Assembly (NCBI GenBank): GCA_023264735.1
Contig: JAHFVD010000026.1
Location: 28,033-92,032 of the forward strand
Direction of reading: 5' to 3'
DNA from: Mycobacterium sp.
GTDB taxonomy: Bacteria; Actinomycetota; Actinomycetes; Mycobacteriales; Mycobacteriaceae
DNA length: 64,000 bases
The notes under the pieces were generated by a model. That model did no database searches. It saw only the letters and a list, made by a program, of their open reading frames with translations, and was not told the DNA's origin. Every line of letters begins with the position of its first letter. The stretch's first letter is position 1. This document shows positions 7,753 through 16,613 of the stretch, piece by piece. The position numbers and the translations under genes were made by a program.

Positions 7753-9363
7753 CTAACCCTTCGCATGATCGCGAAGAGCCGTCTGCGCGGCCAGCTTTCC
7801 CGGCAGGGCGCACACACCACCGACGGGATGGGTGCCGGCCCCGCTGAGGTAAAGACCTTTGACCGGGGTGCGGTAGGCGCCGAATCCGGCGGCCGGCTTC
7901 AGCGGTCCGAAGCGGGTGATCAACGGATCGACGTGATAGACGTTTCCGGCGGGCGCGTTGAACCGCTCTTCGATATCGGGGCCGCCCAACACCGCCCGGT
8001 CGATCTCGAGGCTGTCCAGCCCCTCGTAGTACAGCGCACTGTCGCGCAGCACCGAGTCACCGATCTTGTCGCGGACGTCTTCCCAGGGCTCCCGCGGCGT
8101 CACGGGGATCACGCCCGACCACAGCCACAGGTTGCTCTTGCCCGGGGGCGCCTGGGTGGGGTCGACCGCTGAGGGAATGATCGCGCAGCTCACCGGCACC
8201 GGGTCGGGCCATTCGCCGCGCACCAGTGAGTTCCACCCGGCGTCCTGCTCCTCCAAGGTGTGCCATGCCACCAGGTACTTGCGCAGATCGAGGTCGTTGC
8301 CCCGCCACTTCTCGTGCCGTCGCATCGACACTTCGCCGTCGATGGCGACGTTGATCTTCAGCGAGGTGGCGTGTGTCTTGCGGATCGGAATGTCCTTGGC
8401 ACGCGCGGAGAGTCTGCTGTCCAAAACTCCCTTTGGCAGCAACTCGTTGAGGGTGATCACCGGATTGCAGGTGCTGATCACAGCCGTGCGCGCCTTGACG
8501 ACCTGCCCGGTATCGAGCTCGACACCGGTGACCTGATCACCGGCCATGACGAACTCCTGGACCCGGCTGTTGGTGTGCACGGTTCCGCCGAGGGCGAGCA
8601 GGCAGCGATGGAGCGCCGCAGGCAACGCACCGGTGCCACCGACCGGCATCGCGTTCGCAACCTTTTGCACCACACCGAGATAGATCATCGCCCACGCCGT
8701 CATGTCGAGGCGCATCTGGGAGAAGGCGGCCATCGCAGCCAAGGCGCCCTTGGGCAGTTCTGAGTCGAAGGTCTCTTCGAGGAACTCGGTGTGCGATGCG
8801 GTGGCCATATTCCGCAGCGACCACAGTCGTTTGGGGTGGCGGGCCGCCCGCCCGACGGCCTTGCCCATCTCGGCATTCCACGGCCGCAGCGGATGGGACT
8901 TCATGTAGGCGACCACCACGTCCATGGCCGGGTCCAGAGCATTGGCCAGGTCCAGCCACGTGCGTGCATCCTTCGGCGAAAATTTGCGCAGTTCGTCGGC
9001 GGTCCGGCTGGCGTCCTTCCAGATCGCCAACGAGCTTCCGTCGGGCGCCAATTGGACGTGGGCAGGGTCGACCGAGATCTGCCGCAGCCCGTACTTGTGC
9101 AGCTCGAGATCTTCGGCGACGCCCGACAACCGGAAGATCCCGGTGAGCTGGATCGCGCCTTCGTTGAAGAAGTGTCCGGGTGCACTGGGCAGGGTCGCAT
9201 TGGTCGCGGTCATGCCCCCGACGAGCGATGATGCTTCGACGACGGCGACGCTATGGCCCGCACGGGCGAGATAACAGGCGGCCGTCAGCCCGTTGTGCCC
9301 CGCCCCGACGATGACATAATCGACTTCGGCGGGCAGGGGTTGGGGTTGGGTTTGCGATGACAC
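7753..9363 (-). CDS. NAD(P)/FAD-dependent oxidoreductase, phytoene-dehydrogenase-like
   Basis: A 536-residue flavoprotein with an N-terminal Rossmann motif VIVGAGHNGLTAACYLARAG and the C-terminal FAD signature LYLSGAGTHPVGGVCALPG, the pattern of CrtI/phytoene-desaturase-like amine-oxidase-fold enzymes. It probably desaturates or oxidises an isoprenoid or other lipid. GTG 9363 is chosen because AGGAGAA lies 10 bases upstream; the longer open frame to 9513 has no such support. It is the last gene of the operon DUF7064 - kinase - AveC-like - oxidoreductase. Confidence 0.87.
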   Translation of the reverse strand: MSSQTQPQPLPAEVDYVIVGAGHNGLTAACYLARAGHSVAVVEASSLVGGMTATNATLPSAPGHFFNEGAIQLTGIFRLSGVAEDLELHKYGLRQISVDPAHVQLAPDGSSLAIWKDASRTADELRKFSPKDARTWLDLANALDPAMDVVVAYMKSHPLRPWNAEMGKAVGRAARHPKRLWSLRNMATASHTEFLEETFDSELPKGALAAMAAFSQMRLDMTAWAMIYLGVVQKVANAMPVGGTGALPAALHRCLLALGGTVHTNSRVQEFVMAGDQVTGVELDTGQVVKARTAVISTCNPVITLNELLPKGVLDSRLSARAKDIPIRKTHATSLKINVAIDGEVSMRRHEKWRGNDLDLRKYLVAWHTLEEQDAGWNSLVRGEWPDPVPVSCAIIPSAVDPTQAPPGKSNLWLWSGVIPVTPREPWEDVRDKIGDSVLRDSALYYEGLDSLEIDRAVLGGPDIEERFNAPAGNVYHVDPLITRFGPLKPAAGFGAYRTPVKGLYLSGAGTHPVGGVCALPGKLAAQTALRDHAKG

Positions 9364-9407
9364 GGGGTGTAGTTCTCCTGGTTGACGGTTACGGCCCTGA
9401 TAGACGA

Positions 9408-10415
9408 TTAAGGCACAGTGGGGCCGGGGAGCATGTACGACGGCGGGGTGATGATCGAGTCCGGATTGACCGACATCCAGCTCCAGGGAATGAAGTACGC
9501 AAGCGCGGCCCACACGGCGCAGAACCCGATGACGGCCAACAGCTTCACGAGAGTGCGGAGGCTTTCGGGCCAGCGCTGGATTCCACGGTGCAGGAAGGGA
9601 TTTCCATCGGCACTATCATGTGCTGACATCCTCAGGTAGGTGAATCCGGCGGCGTAGATCGCGACGAAGAGGCTCTCGTACACCGGGAACTGATGGGGGG
9701 TGCCGGCGAAGAGCGTGAACGCCTCCCAGGTACGGGGAAACGCGTACACCCGGGTGCGGATGAACACCTGCTCGATCACGATGTCCACCCCGAAGATAGC
9801 CACGAACGCGATGCTGAACGAGCGGATGTTGGCGATGCCCGGGTAGCGCCGTCGCAGCGCGAGAATGAGGCGGCATTCGATGGCGGCCAGGCCGATGCCG
9901 AGGTAGAGATACTGGGGCACGAACCACGCCAGCCCCTCCGCGTAGCGGGTCGGGCCCTGGTGCAGCGGAAAGAACGCCAACCACGATCCGGCGTTGAGCG
10001 CGTGGGCATTCCAGGCGAACGTGTAGTGGAAGTAGTTGATCAGCGGGTCGATACCCGACGCCAACAATGAGCCGATCACGATCATGCCGTCGAGCGTCAG
10101 CCGCCGCTGGACGATCAACGGTTTGATGAGGAACACCCAGATGGTCCCGGCCGCGATCAGCAGACTGACGACTTCGATGACGCGGAGCACGACCAGTGCG
10201 GTGCCGTCGAAGGTGTCCGGCCCCTGGATGGGTGCCGCCCCGAACTGGGTGTCGGACAGGATCCAGCGCCCCCAGGCCTGACCGACGAAGAGGATCCACC
10301 CGACACCCAGCAGCGCCCATAGGGATACGGCACCGCGCCGCGCTTCGGCGCCGACCGTCTGTGAGGTCAGTGGGCCGGTGAGCTTGTCGGTCAACACGGG
10401 CTGATCCACCGTCAA
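9408..10415 (-). CDS. AveC-family spirocyclase-like membrane protein
   Basis: A 335-residue integral membrane protein with about seven hydrophobic segments. RRLTLDGM, DPLINYFHYTFAWNAHALN, GSWLAFFP and FPVYESLFVA match what I recall of mycobacterial proteins annotated as the AveC spirocyclase family. Avermectin AveC forms a spiroketal; the mycobacterial homologues have no known substrate. The TTG start overlaps the kinase stop (TTGA), so it is translationally coupled. Position between a kinase and an FAD oxidoreductase suggests action on a lipid or polyketide-like substrate in the membrane. Confidence 0.8.
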   Translation of the reverse strand: MTVDQPVLTDKLTGPLTSQTVGAEARRGAVSLWALLGVGWILFVGQAWGRWILSDTQFGAAPIQGPDTFDGTALVVLRVIEVVSLLIAAGTIWVFLIKPLIVQRRLTLDGMIVIGSLLASGIDPLINYFHYTFAWNAHALNAGSWLAFFPLHQGPTRYAEGLAWFVPQYLYLGIGLAAIECRLILALRRRYPGIANIRSFSIAFVAIFGVDIVIEQVFIRTRVYAFPRTWEAFTLFAGTPHQFPVYESLFVAIYAAGFTYLRMSAHDSADGNPFLHRGIQRWPESLRTLVKLLAVIGFCAVWAALAYFIPWSWMSVNPDSIITPPSYMLPGPTVP

Positions 10416-11521
10416 CGATTGCCGATGAAGGTGGCGGTCTCACCCGTCGGCGCGGACAGGCCGAGCAGCTTGGCCAACAGTTGGCTGGCCGGGTTGTTCA
10501 GTGCCATCGGCGAATCCGCGGGCATCAGGCCCATCGTGATCATCATGTGTGCGGCGCGCACCATGATGATGGACAGTTTGGTGGCGGCGAGGATCTCGTA
10601 GTAGTCGACGTCAACCGGAGTGTGACCGGTGATCGACGCGTAGTACGCAAGGGTGGCGTCACGATCGGGAATCCCTTCTGGCAGCGGCAGTCCGATCCCT
10701 TCGGTGTGGTGCCGCATCAGGAACAGCCACCAGCCGAGGTCGAGTTCACGGCTGCCCAGGGTCACCATCTCCCAGTCGAGGACCGCGGATGCCGCGAGAT
10801 CGTCACTGAAGATGATGTTGCCGACCCGAGCATCCCCCCAGTTCAACACCTTTGGCGTCGGCCGCGCGGGAACGTTGTCGATGAGCCACTCGAGTGCGCG
10901 CTCGATGGTCGGATTCGGCTCACCCTCGGCCCCCCAAGCGAACGACTCGCGCCAATTGGCGATCTGCGCATGCACCCCGCTGCCGTTGGCATCGGTGTCC
11001 AGGAAGTCCAGACCGAGCGCCTGCCAGTCCGCAGCGTGAATCTGCGCGAGTGCCGTCAGGCTGTTGTGCCACATGACCGTTCGTTGCTCGGGCGTGAGGT
11101 CGAGAACCCAGCCGCCCGCGGTGAACGGCGGGTCGTCGGAGGGCACCCGGCCATCGACACGCTGCATCACCAGGAATGGCGAGCCGAACACCGCGGGATC
11201 CTTCTCAAAGAAGTACACCTCGGGTACCGGCACCCCCACCGAGCCGAGCGCGCTGATGACGCTGGCTTCCTTCCCGAGGTCATAGGACGCGAACACGCCC
11301 TGCCCGGCGGGCTGTACTCGGGCCACCATCTGCCGGGTCTGGGTCTGTCCGTCCTGGTTCCACGAGGCGGTGAAGAGCACCGTTTCGTTGGACAGCCCCG
11401 CCGACGCGGGCACATCGAGGTCGGTGACCCGGACTTGCTGGGCCCCATCGATTTTCGACTCGAGCCAGGCAGCTAGCCGCAGCGACGCGGCTTCGGTGTC
11501 GATCTCGTTCTTCAACGCCAT
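10412..11521 (-). CDS. APH-fold phosphotransferase, copy 2
   Basis: A 369-residue kinase-fold protein. The catalytic loop is LNWGDARVGNIIF, in which the usual H-G/N-D is N-W-G-D, and the metal site is VLDWEMVTLGSRELDLGWW. FLVMQRVDGRVPSDD gives the hinge region. This resembles the FadE36/ACAD11-type phosphotransferases more than copy 1 does. ATG 11521 follows GAGAGGG and starts 13 bases after the DUF7064 stop. In mammals and Pseudomonas such kinases phosphorylate 4-hydroxyacyl-CoA; whether that holds here is inference. Confidence 0.87.
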   Translation of the reverse strand: MALKNEIDTEAASLRLAAWLESKIDGAQQVRVTDLDVPASAGLSNETVLFTASWNQDGQTQTRQMVARVQPAGQGVFASYDLGKEASVISALGSVGVPVPEVYFFEKDPAVFGSPFLVMQRVDGRVPSDDPPFTAGGWVLDLTPEQRTVMWHNSLTALAQIHAADWQALGLDFLDTDANGSGVHAQIANWRESFAWGAEGEPNPTIERALEWLIDNVPARPTPKVLNWGDARVGNIIFSDDLAASAVLDWEMVTLGSRELDLGWWLFLMRHHTEGIGLPLPEGIPDRDATLAYYASITGHTPVDVDYYEILAATKLSIIMVRAAHMMITMGLMPADSPMALNNPASQLLAKLLGLSAPTGETATFIGNR

Positions 11522-11534
11522 CTCGGTGTCCCTC

Positions 11535-12605
11535 TCAGACCGTCGTCGATTGCAAGCGGTGGGCCAGCATTGCGCGCTGGTAGCGGTCGAACCAGATCTC
11601 CTGGTAGGTGCAGTGGGTGACCCGCCCGTGCTCGTCCTCCCAGCGGTAGACGCTGTCGTGGAACGAGACATTGGGCCACGCGGGAATCACAGCCGAGGCG
11701 ATCGCCTCGCCGCGGAAGCGGTATACCTCGCCGTGGTCGTCCTGCGCGGTGATCTCCTGGCGGGTGGCCAGGTGGATCGTCGGGTGATACTCCAACACGT
11801 CACGGCGCACGGAGGTCACCGATCGGGATTCGTCGCCGCGCTGCACCCAGGCGAAGTGATGCGAGGGCCGGTTGCCCACCTCGTAGAGGCCGGCCCAGCG
11901 GGGATCGGTGTCGAGCGGTTCGAAGCTGATCTGGTTGAACACCAGGTCCGGCCCGAAGTACATGGGCGACCATCCGACCGGGGGGCTGGGGACCGCTCCG
12001 CGCCGTTCCACCCGGACCTGGCGCCAGGAGCGGTCCCTCGGGGCGAAACAGTCGACGTCATACGTGGTGCCGTCCAAGTGCAGCTGGCCGGTGACATGCA
12101 TGAACTGCTCGCTGCCGCCGGACTGACGGGACTGGTCGTGATGGGCGTCCTCGCCGGGCATCACGTGCCCGCGGGCCAGCAGCGGAGTGACCGCCTCGGC
12201 GATGAGGTCGAACGCCATGCGGTCGTCGACAGCGCTATAGCGCAACCGGGCGGTCTTGCCGGGCTCGATGAACTCGATCGACAGACCGTTGTCGGTGGTG
12301 ATCGTGTTCCCGTCGACGGTCGGCCACGGCATCGTGATCTCGTAGTCGTGAAAGGCGATGTCGGTCAACTCGATGTTGTCGTTGCCCTGGAACACGCACA
12401 CGCCGCCCTGCGACAGCGGGAACGCCGGCTGATACCGGATGTAGAGGAACGCGCCGATCGCGGCCTCGGGCACCGAGAAGCCGAAATAGTGGGTGTGGAT
12501 CAGGTGCGGATCCCAGGTCTCGCCCGGTCGGGGCCGTGGGATCAGCAGATCGGTATCCCCGGAGTGAACAGCCAAACCACCCGGTCCCGCATTCGAACTC
12601 ACCAC
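11535..12605 (-). CDS. DUF7064-type protein, copy 2
   Basis: The protein carries HTHYFGFSVPEAAIGAFLYI near the N-terminus and the central motif FAPRDRSWRQVR, which aligns with RDHSWG of the other two copies but has Arg in place of His. The frame is open to 12689, but the promoter inferred at 12643-12671 puts the transcript start near 12636. That favours GTG 12605 (or 12602), preceded by GAGGGA at 6-base spacing. First gene of a four-gene operon whose second gene is the kinase. No catalytic function is established as far as I know. Confidence 0.8.
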   Translation of the reverse strand: MVSSNAGPGGLAVHSGDTDLLIPRPRPGETWDPHLIHTHYFGFSVPEAAIGAFLYIRYQPAFPLSQGGVCVFQGNDNIELTDIAFHDYEITMPWPTVDGNTITTDNGLSIEFIEPGKTARLRYSAVDDRMAFDLIAEAVTPLLARGHVMPGEDAHHDQSRQSGGSEQFMHVTGQLHLDGTTYDVDCFAPRDRSWRQVRVERRGAVPSPPVGWSPMYFGPDLVFNQISFEPLDTDPRWAGLYEVGNRPSHHFAWVQRGDESRSVTSVRRDVLEYHPTIHLATRQEITAQDDHGEVYRFRGEAIASAVIPAWPNVSFHDSVYRWEDEHGRVTHCTYQEIWFDRYQRAMLAHRLQSTTV

Positions 12606-12656
12606 GCACCGTCCCTCATCGTGAACTTGCTCGACCTTCGCTAACATAACGCTCAA

Positions 12657-12688
12657 TGAACGGACTATCAAGTATGAAAATTCATTCA
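12657..12688. promoter_or_regulatory. 32-bp box A: operator between DUF7064 operon and tetR
   Basis: This segment shares TCAAGTATGAAAATT plus outer TGAA and ATTCA with box B at 14257-14288, in perfect register over 32 bp. On the minus strand TTGATA, 17 bases, then TATGTT (12648-12643) forms a promoter for the 12605 operon, so the box covers the -35 region. It also ends at the first base of the ATG of the divergent tetR, where it would block that gene too. The TetR at 12688 is the natural candidate to bind it. Confidence 0.7.
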
Positions 12689-13338
12689 TGTTGAAGAATC
12701 ACGGTGTGCCGCCAACCGAAAAGCCCGCGACGCGGACCGAACGCCAGCGCGAACGGACCCGCCGGCAACTGCTGGATGCTGGCCGGACGCTGATCGCCGC
12801 GAAAGGTGTTCCCGGACTTCGCATCCAGGAGATCACCGAGCAGGCCGATATCGCGCTGGGCTCGTTCTACAACTATTTCCCGTCCAAGGAAGAGTTTCTC
12901 GAAGCGATCATCACCGAGAGCCTCTCCGACCTGGCCTCGGCCACCATCAGCAATGTCGACGACGCGACCGATCCCGCCGAAGTCGTGGCCTTGGCCAACC
13001 TGCGGGTGATCCAACTGGCCTACACCGAGCCCGATTTCGCGCGGCTGATCGTCAACATCAGTCACTCCGAAGCACTGTTCGGCGCCGCCGTACACCCCCA
13101 CGCCCGGGTCGCCGTCGAACGCGGGATCGACACTGGCCGTTTCGATGTCGCCGATGTCGAGGTCCTGCTGACGGCGGTGATCGGCGGAGCGTTCGCGCTC
13201 ATCCGCGAGATCCTCGATGGGCGCCACGGCGATCATGCCGAGCGGGCCTTCGCCCGCCTTGTCCTGGCCGCACTGGGACTCAGCGCGGCCGAAGCCAAGA
13301 CTGTGGTCGCCAAGGTCGCCAAGCTCGAACGGCCCTGA
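12688..13338 (+). CDS. TetR-family regulator of the AveC/kinase operon
   Basis: A 216-residue TetR protein. An arginine-rich entry (RTERQRERTRRQLLDAG) leads to the HTH IQEITEQADIALGSFYNYF. The C-terminal half is a normal ligand-binding region. The ATG at 12688 touches the 32-bp operator and has no clear ribosome site, so the transcript may be leaderless; GTG 12706 is an alternative start. It is divergent from the DUF7064-kinase-AveC-oxidoreductase operon. The same box stands before the membrane protein gene at 14206, which suggests a small regulon on both sides of this gene. Confidence 0.88.
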   Translation: MLKNHGVPPTEKPATRTERQRERTRRQLLDAGRTLIAAKGVPGLRIQEITEQADIALGSFYNYFPSKEEFLEAIITESLSDLASATISNVDDATDPAEVVALANLRVIQLAYTEPDFARLIVNISHSEALFGAAVHPHARVAVERGIDTGRFDVADVEVLLTAVIGGAFALIREILDGRHGDHAERAFARLVLAALGLSAAEAKTVVAKVAKLERP

Positions 13339-13342
13339 CCGG

Positions 13343-14206
13343 TCAGGCCGGGACCTTGGCCCTGGCCAACTCGTCGGCTCCGAATACGGCCGCCTTGAGG
13401 ATGCCGACCTTCGACTTGATGAACACCTCGTCCTCGGGACGGGCGACCACAAACGACAACACCCACACGAAGGTGAGCGCCAGGCCCAGCGTCACCAGCC
13501 AGGCGAAATGGGTCACCCACAGCGACGCGTCGAGATTCAGTGCGGTCCACACCGGCCAGGCCGCCGCGCCGTTGGCGATTCCGTCCGACATCGGGATGAA
13601 CGCAATGACCAGGGCCAACCGCCACCCTGGCAGATGCGCCCGCATCCGGTAGATCAGAGCGCCGGCAGTCATCGGCATCAGTGGGTTGACGCACACCCAC
13701 CACAGCGGCAGACCCCAGAAGTTCAGCGGCTGCGGTCCGTAGTACTCGTAGGCACCCATCAGGACGCCCGGGCTCTCCAGAAAGATGTTGATGACCACGT
13801 CGATCACATAGAGCTGGAAGATCTGTTTGCGGGTCACCCCGGTGGAGTAGATGCGATAGGCCAGGTAGGCCAGGCCGCCCACGTACCAGATGTAGACGAA
13901 GTTGATGAACAGCGGAAAGTCGCGACCCATCGAGGAGAAGGTCATCGTCACCGCGCCCTGGCGGATATAGCAGAGACCCAAGGTGTCCACGATCGGCTCG
14001 AACAGGCACGCGATCCCGCCGCCGATCAGGCAGAACAGCAGCAGCGGCCCCTTGCCGACGATCAGGTGTTTGATCGCGAAGAACACCATGACGACCACTG
14101 GAATGCCCAGGAAGATCGTGAAGATCACCTCGGGTACGAATGGCATCGGGGTGGTCGGGTGCGCGGGGATCGGCGGTGCGGCAAGCACGTACTCGAGCGC
14201 AGACAT
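13343..14206 (-). CDS. Polytopic membrane protein of the same regulon, possibly AveC-related
   Basis: A 287-residue membrane protein with about seven hydrophobic segments. YEYYGPQPLNFWGLPLWW and CVNPLMPMTAGALIY are distinctive conserved-looking motifs; the overall layout recalls AveC-type proteins, but I cannot place it firmly. AAGGAG stands 7 bases before ATG 14206. Its promoter region carries box B, the same operator as the AveC-kinase operon, so it is probably co-regulated by the TetR encoded at 12688. It ends 5 bases from the end of that convergent tetR. Confidence 0.7.
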   Translation of the reverse strand: MSALEYVLAAPPIPAHPTTPMPFVPEVIFTIFLGIPVVVMVFFAIKHLIVGKGPLLLFCLIGGGIACLFEPIVDTLGLCYIRQGAVTMTFSSMGRDFPLFINFVYIWYVGGLAYLAYRIYSTGVTRKQIFQLYVIDVVINIFLESPGVLMGAYEYYGPQPLNFWGLPLWWVCVNPLMPMTAGALIYRMRAHLPGWRLALVIAFIPMSDGIANGAAAWPVWTALNLDASLWVTHFAWLVTLGLALTFVWVLSFVVARPEDEVFIKSKVGILKAAVFGADELARAKVPA

Positions 14207-14256
14207 GTCTAACTCCTTCGGTGCTGATGCATCGGCACCGCGAGCGTAACCTCGAG

Positions 14257-14288
14257 TGAATCAGTATTCAAGTATGAAAATTGATTCA
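14257..14288. promoter_or_regulatory. 32-bp box B: operator of the 14206 gene
   Basis: Box B reads TGAATCAG, then TATTCAAG, TATGAAAA and TTGATTCA. It shares the inner 15 bases with box A and has outer arms TGAATC/GATTCA in inverted orientation. On the minus strand TTGAAT, 17 bases, TACGCT (14248-14243) is a promoter in the same position relative to the box as at box A. The distance from box to start codon is 51 bp here and 52 bp there. Confidence 0.7.
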
Positions 14289-14302
14289 GGTAGCCCAGCG
14301 CG

Positions 14303-14450
14303 TCAGGGCAGAATCCGCAGCCCCCACTGCCCCAGCAAGGGCTGCACCAAAGTGAAGTACGTCGTGTAGTCGTCGCCGTCGGGTGAGGACATCGAAAGCG
14401 GTGGCCCGCCGCCGTCCAAGATGTTGAGCCACAGGACCTTACAGCGCGTG
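14303..14450 (-). pseudogene. Possible 3' remnant of an unidentified gene
   Basis: On the minus strand one frame ends with YTTYFTLVQPLLGQWGLRILP and a TGA at 14303-14305, and it is preceded by VLWLNILDGGGPPLS. It reads like a real C-terminus with normal mycobacterial codon use, but there is no start and it runs into the next gene in another frame. Family not recognised. Confidence 0.3.
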
Positions 14451-14786
14451 ATGGATGTCGAGGATGCTCTCTTCATGGGGTACGTCGTAGCCGAGCATGT
14501 CCCGGCTCAACACTCGCTCCTCGCGAACGAATTCGCGTGCCACTTCTAGCTCACCGTAAAAATAATCGCCCGCCCTATGGGGATGCTCCACAGGCAGGGC
14601 CTGCACTGTCTCGGCCGAACCGGCGACGCGGCGTCGGCGCCCGCGCACGGTACCAATGACGAGCAGAATAAGGCCCAGAGCGCACAGCCCGACGCATGTC
14701 AACGCGACGGCGAGGCTGTTGATAAGCACCGAGGCGACAAGGCCAGCAATGCTGACGATGGCCACAATAACCACAACCATTAACAT
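14439..14786 (-). CDS. Small two-helix membrane protein
   Basis: A protein of about 115 residues. Two hydrophobic segments at the N-terminus (residues 1-20 and 27-46) are followed by an Arg-rich stop-transfer (RGRRRR) and a soluble tail rich in Glu and His ending DVPHEESILDIHHAL. AAGGGGGG lies just before ATG 14786; the frame is open to 14825 without a better site. I do not recognise a family. It may share a message with the small ORF at 14835-15005. Confidence 0.6.
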   Translation of the reverse strand: MLMVVVIVAIVSIAGLVASVLINSLAVALTCVGLCALGLILLVIGTVRGRRRRVAGSAETVQALPVEHPHRAGDYFYGELEVAREFVREERVLSRDMLGYDVPHEESILDIHHAL

Positions 14787-14834
14787 CGAACGCCCCCCTT
14801 TCCGAGGGGAGTCTTCATGAACCACTATCGCCGA

Positions 14835-15005
14835 TCATAGCGCTGGCGGGCCGTCGAAGCACCAACGCGGCAGCCCAAATATGGCTCGGACGAGGGCGTG
14901 CGCCGCCCCTCCCAGATAACCACCTTGGCTGGACGCACTGGCATCTGCGAAGTCGATGCCTTCGAGGTCGACGATCACCTCGCCGGCGGTGATCGCAATG
15001 CCCAC
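14835..15005 (-). other. Small ORF or gene remnant (56 codons)
   Basis: A GTG-started minus-strand ORF encodes VIVDLEGIDFADASASSQGG and ends FGLPRWCFDGPPAL. Codon use is typical of the genome. A stop lies directly upstream of the GTG, so it is either a short gene or the tail of a lost one. The rest of the 14826-15128 interval shows nothing else clear. Confidence 0.25.
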
Positions 15006-15128
15006 TGGTCAGCAGGTAATAGTTGCTCTCCGCTGCGAAACAGTCTGTCTACCTATCGCGTTCGTCATCAACCTCAATATGAGTCGACTGCAGCCAAACC
15101 TGCCGCGCGCATGGGAGAGTTTCTCCAG

Positions 15129-16613
15129 ATGACGGCGACGGTCGCGGTGATCGGGGCGGGGCCCGGCGGGCTGGCGGTCTCGCGATGGCTGCTGTCGCAG
15201 GGATTTGAGCCGTCGATCTTCGAGCAGGGCCCGACGCTGGGCGGTCAGTGGACCGCACTGCCCGGCCGCAGCGGCGTATGGCCGGGCATGCACACCAACA
15301 CAAGTCGTATCTTGACCGCGTTCAGCGACCTCCCGCACGACGGCGATCTCGTCTTCCCGTCGGGCCGCGACGTCCTGGATTACCTGCACCGCTATGCCCG
15401 GATGTTCGACCTGGAATCCCGCCTCCGCTGCGACACCCGCGTCGAAGCCGTCACTCGTTGCGACCAAGGGTGGCTGGTATGCCACGACGGGAAGCAGGAG
15501 ACGTTCGACAAAGTCGTGGTGGCCGCCGGCCGGTTCCACACCCCGGCGCTCCCCGACGTTCCTGGCCTGGACAGCTTCAGCGGTGACGCCGGCGCGATCA
15601 GCTCCTACGACTACGGCGGGCCGTCGTCGTATCGCGGCAAGCGGGTTCTGGTCGCGGGCTGCGCGGTCAGCGCCCTGGAGATCGCCGCCGAACTCGCCGC
15701 CCGAGGCGCCGAGCGCGTCGTGGTCACGCAGCGCCGCCAGCGCTACGTGTTGCCCAAGTTCGTCGCCGGCGTGCCGTCGGATCACCGGATGTTCACCCGG
15801 TACGGAGCCCTGGCCAACGAAACGCTGGCTCCCAGCGAAGTCGACCGCCAGCTCAAGGAGATCGTGGTCGAGTCCGCCGGCAGCCCGGAACAGTACGGCG
15901 CCCCACGCCCTGCGGAGTCGCTCTTCGCAGCCGGGGTGACGCTGAGCCAGCACTACCTGCCTGCCGTCGCCGAAGGGGCGATCAGCGTCCGACCCTGGCT
16001 GCGGTCGGTCACCGGGACCGCGGTGACATTCGACGACGGGGGCGTCGAGGAGTTCGACGGCATCGTGTTCGGGACCGGTTTTCGGCTGAGCCTGCCGTTC
16101 CTGGACGGTGACGTCCGCGCGATCCTCAATCTGGAGGCTGGCGGCTTCGACACGGACCGGTACACGTTCCACCCCGATCTGCCCGGACTTGCGTTCATGG
16201 GGATGTGGGACCAGTCAGGCGGCTACTTCGTCCCGCTGGAACTGCAGGCCCGGTGGATCGCGTACACGTGGGGCGGCGTCGTCGAGGCCGCGAGCGAAGC
16301 CGACCAGCGCGCGGCGATTGCCGCCTGCCACGCTGACGGACCGAGCAAGACCCGGATGAATCTCGCCGCCGTGACGTTCGCCCGCGCCGCCGGGGTTGAG
16401 CCGCGGCTGGAGCGTTGGCCTGGTCTACAACGAGCTCTTCTGTTCGGGCCGCTGGCTCCGAGTTGTTTCCGGCTCGAAGGCCCCGATGCCCTACCGGATG
16501 CGCCGGCGACATTCGCCAGGGAGGCGGCCGCCTTCGGCGCGATCACCGATAACGAACTGACCGCCAGGGAGCTCAGCTACTGGTCGTGCGTCGAAGGACG
16601 CGTGAACGAATGA
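15129..16613 (+). CDS. Flavin-dependent monooxygenase (FMO/Baeyer-Villiger-like)
   Basis: A protein of about 494 residues with FAD motif VIGAGPGGLAVSRWLLSQG at the N-terminus, GGQW after it, a second dinucleotide motif VLVAGCAVSALEIAAEL mid-protein, and FGTGF near the C-terminus. This is the FMO-like layout of NADPH-dependent flavin monooxygenases. The second motif has GCAVS where GxGxS is usual, so NADPH binding may be atypical. ATG 15129 follows GGGAGAG by 10 bases; the frame is open to 14898. No operon partner is visible. Confidence 0.8.
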   Translation: MTATVAVIGAGPGGLAVSRWLLSQGFEPSIFEQGPTLGGQWTALPGRSGVWPGMHTNTSRILTAFSDLPHDGDLVFPSGRDVLDYLHRYARMFDLESRLRCDTRVEAVTRCDQGWLVCHDGKQETFDKVVVAAGRFHTPALPDVPGLDSFSGDAGAISSYDYGGPSSYRGKRVLVAGCAVSALEIAAELAARGAERVVVTQRRQRYVLPKFVAGVPSDHRMFTRYGALANETLAPSEVDRQLKEIVVESAGSPEQYGAPRPAESLFAAGVTLSQHYLPAVAEGAISVRPWLRSVTGTAVTFDDGGVEEFDGIVFGTGFRLSLPFLDGDVRAILNLEAGGFDTDRYTFHPDLPGLAFMGMWDQSGGYFVPLELQARWIAYTWGGVVEAASEADQRAAIAACHADGPSKTRMNLAAVTFARAAGVEPRLERWPGLQRALLFGPLAPSCFRLEGPDALPDAPATFAREAAAFGAITDNELTARELSYWSCVEGRVNE

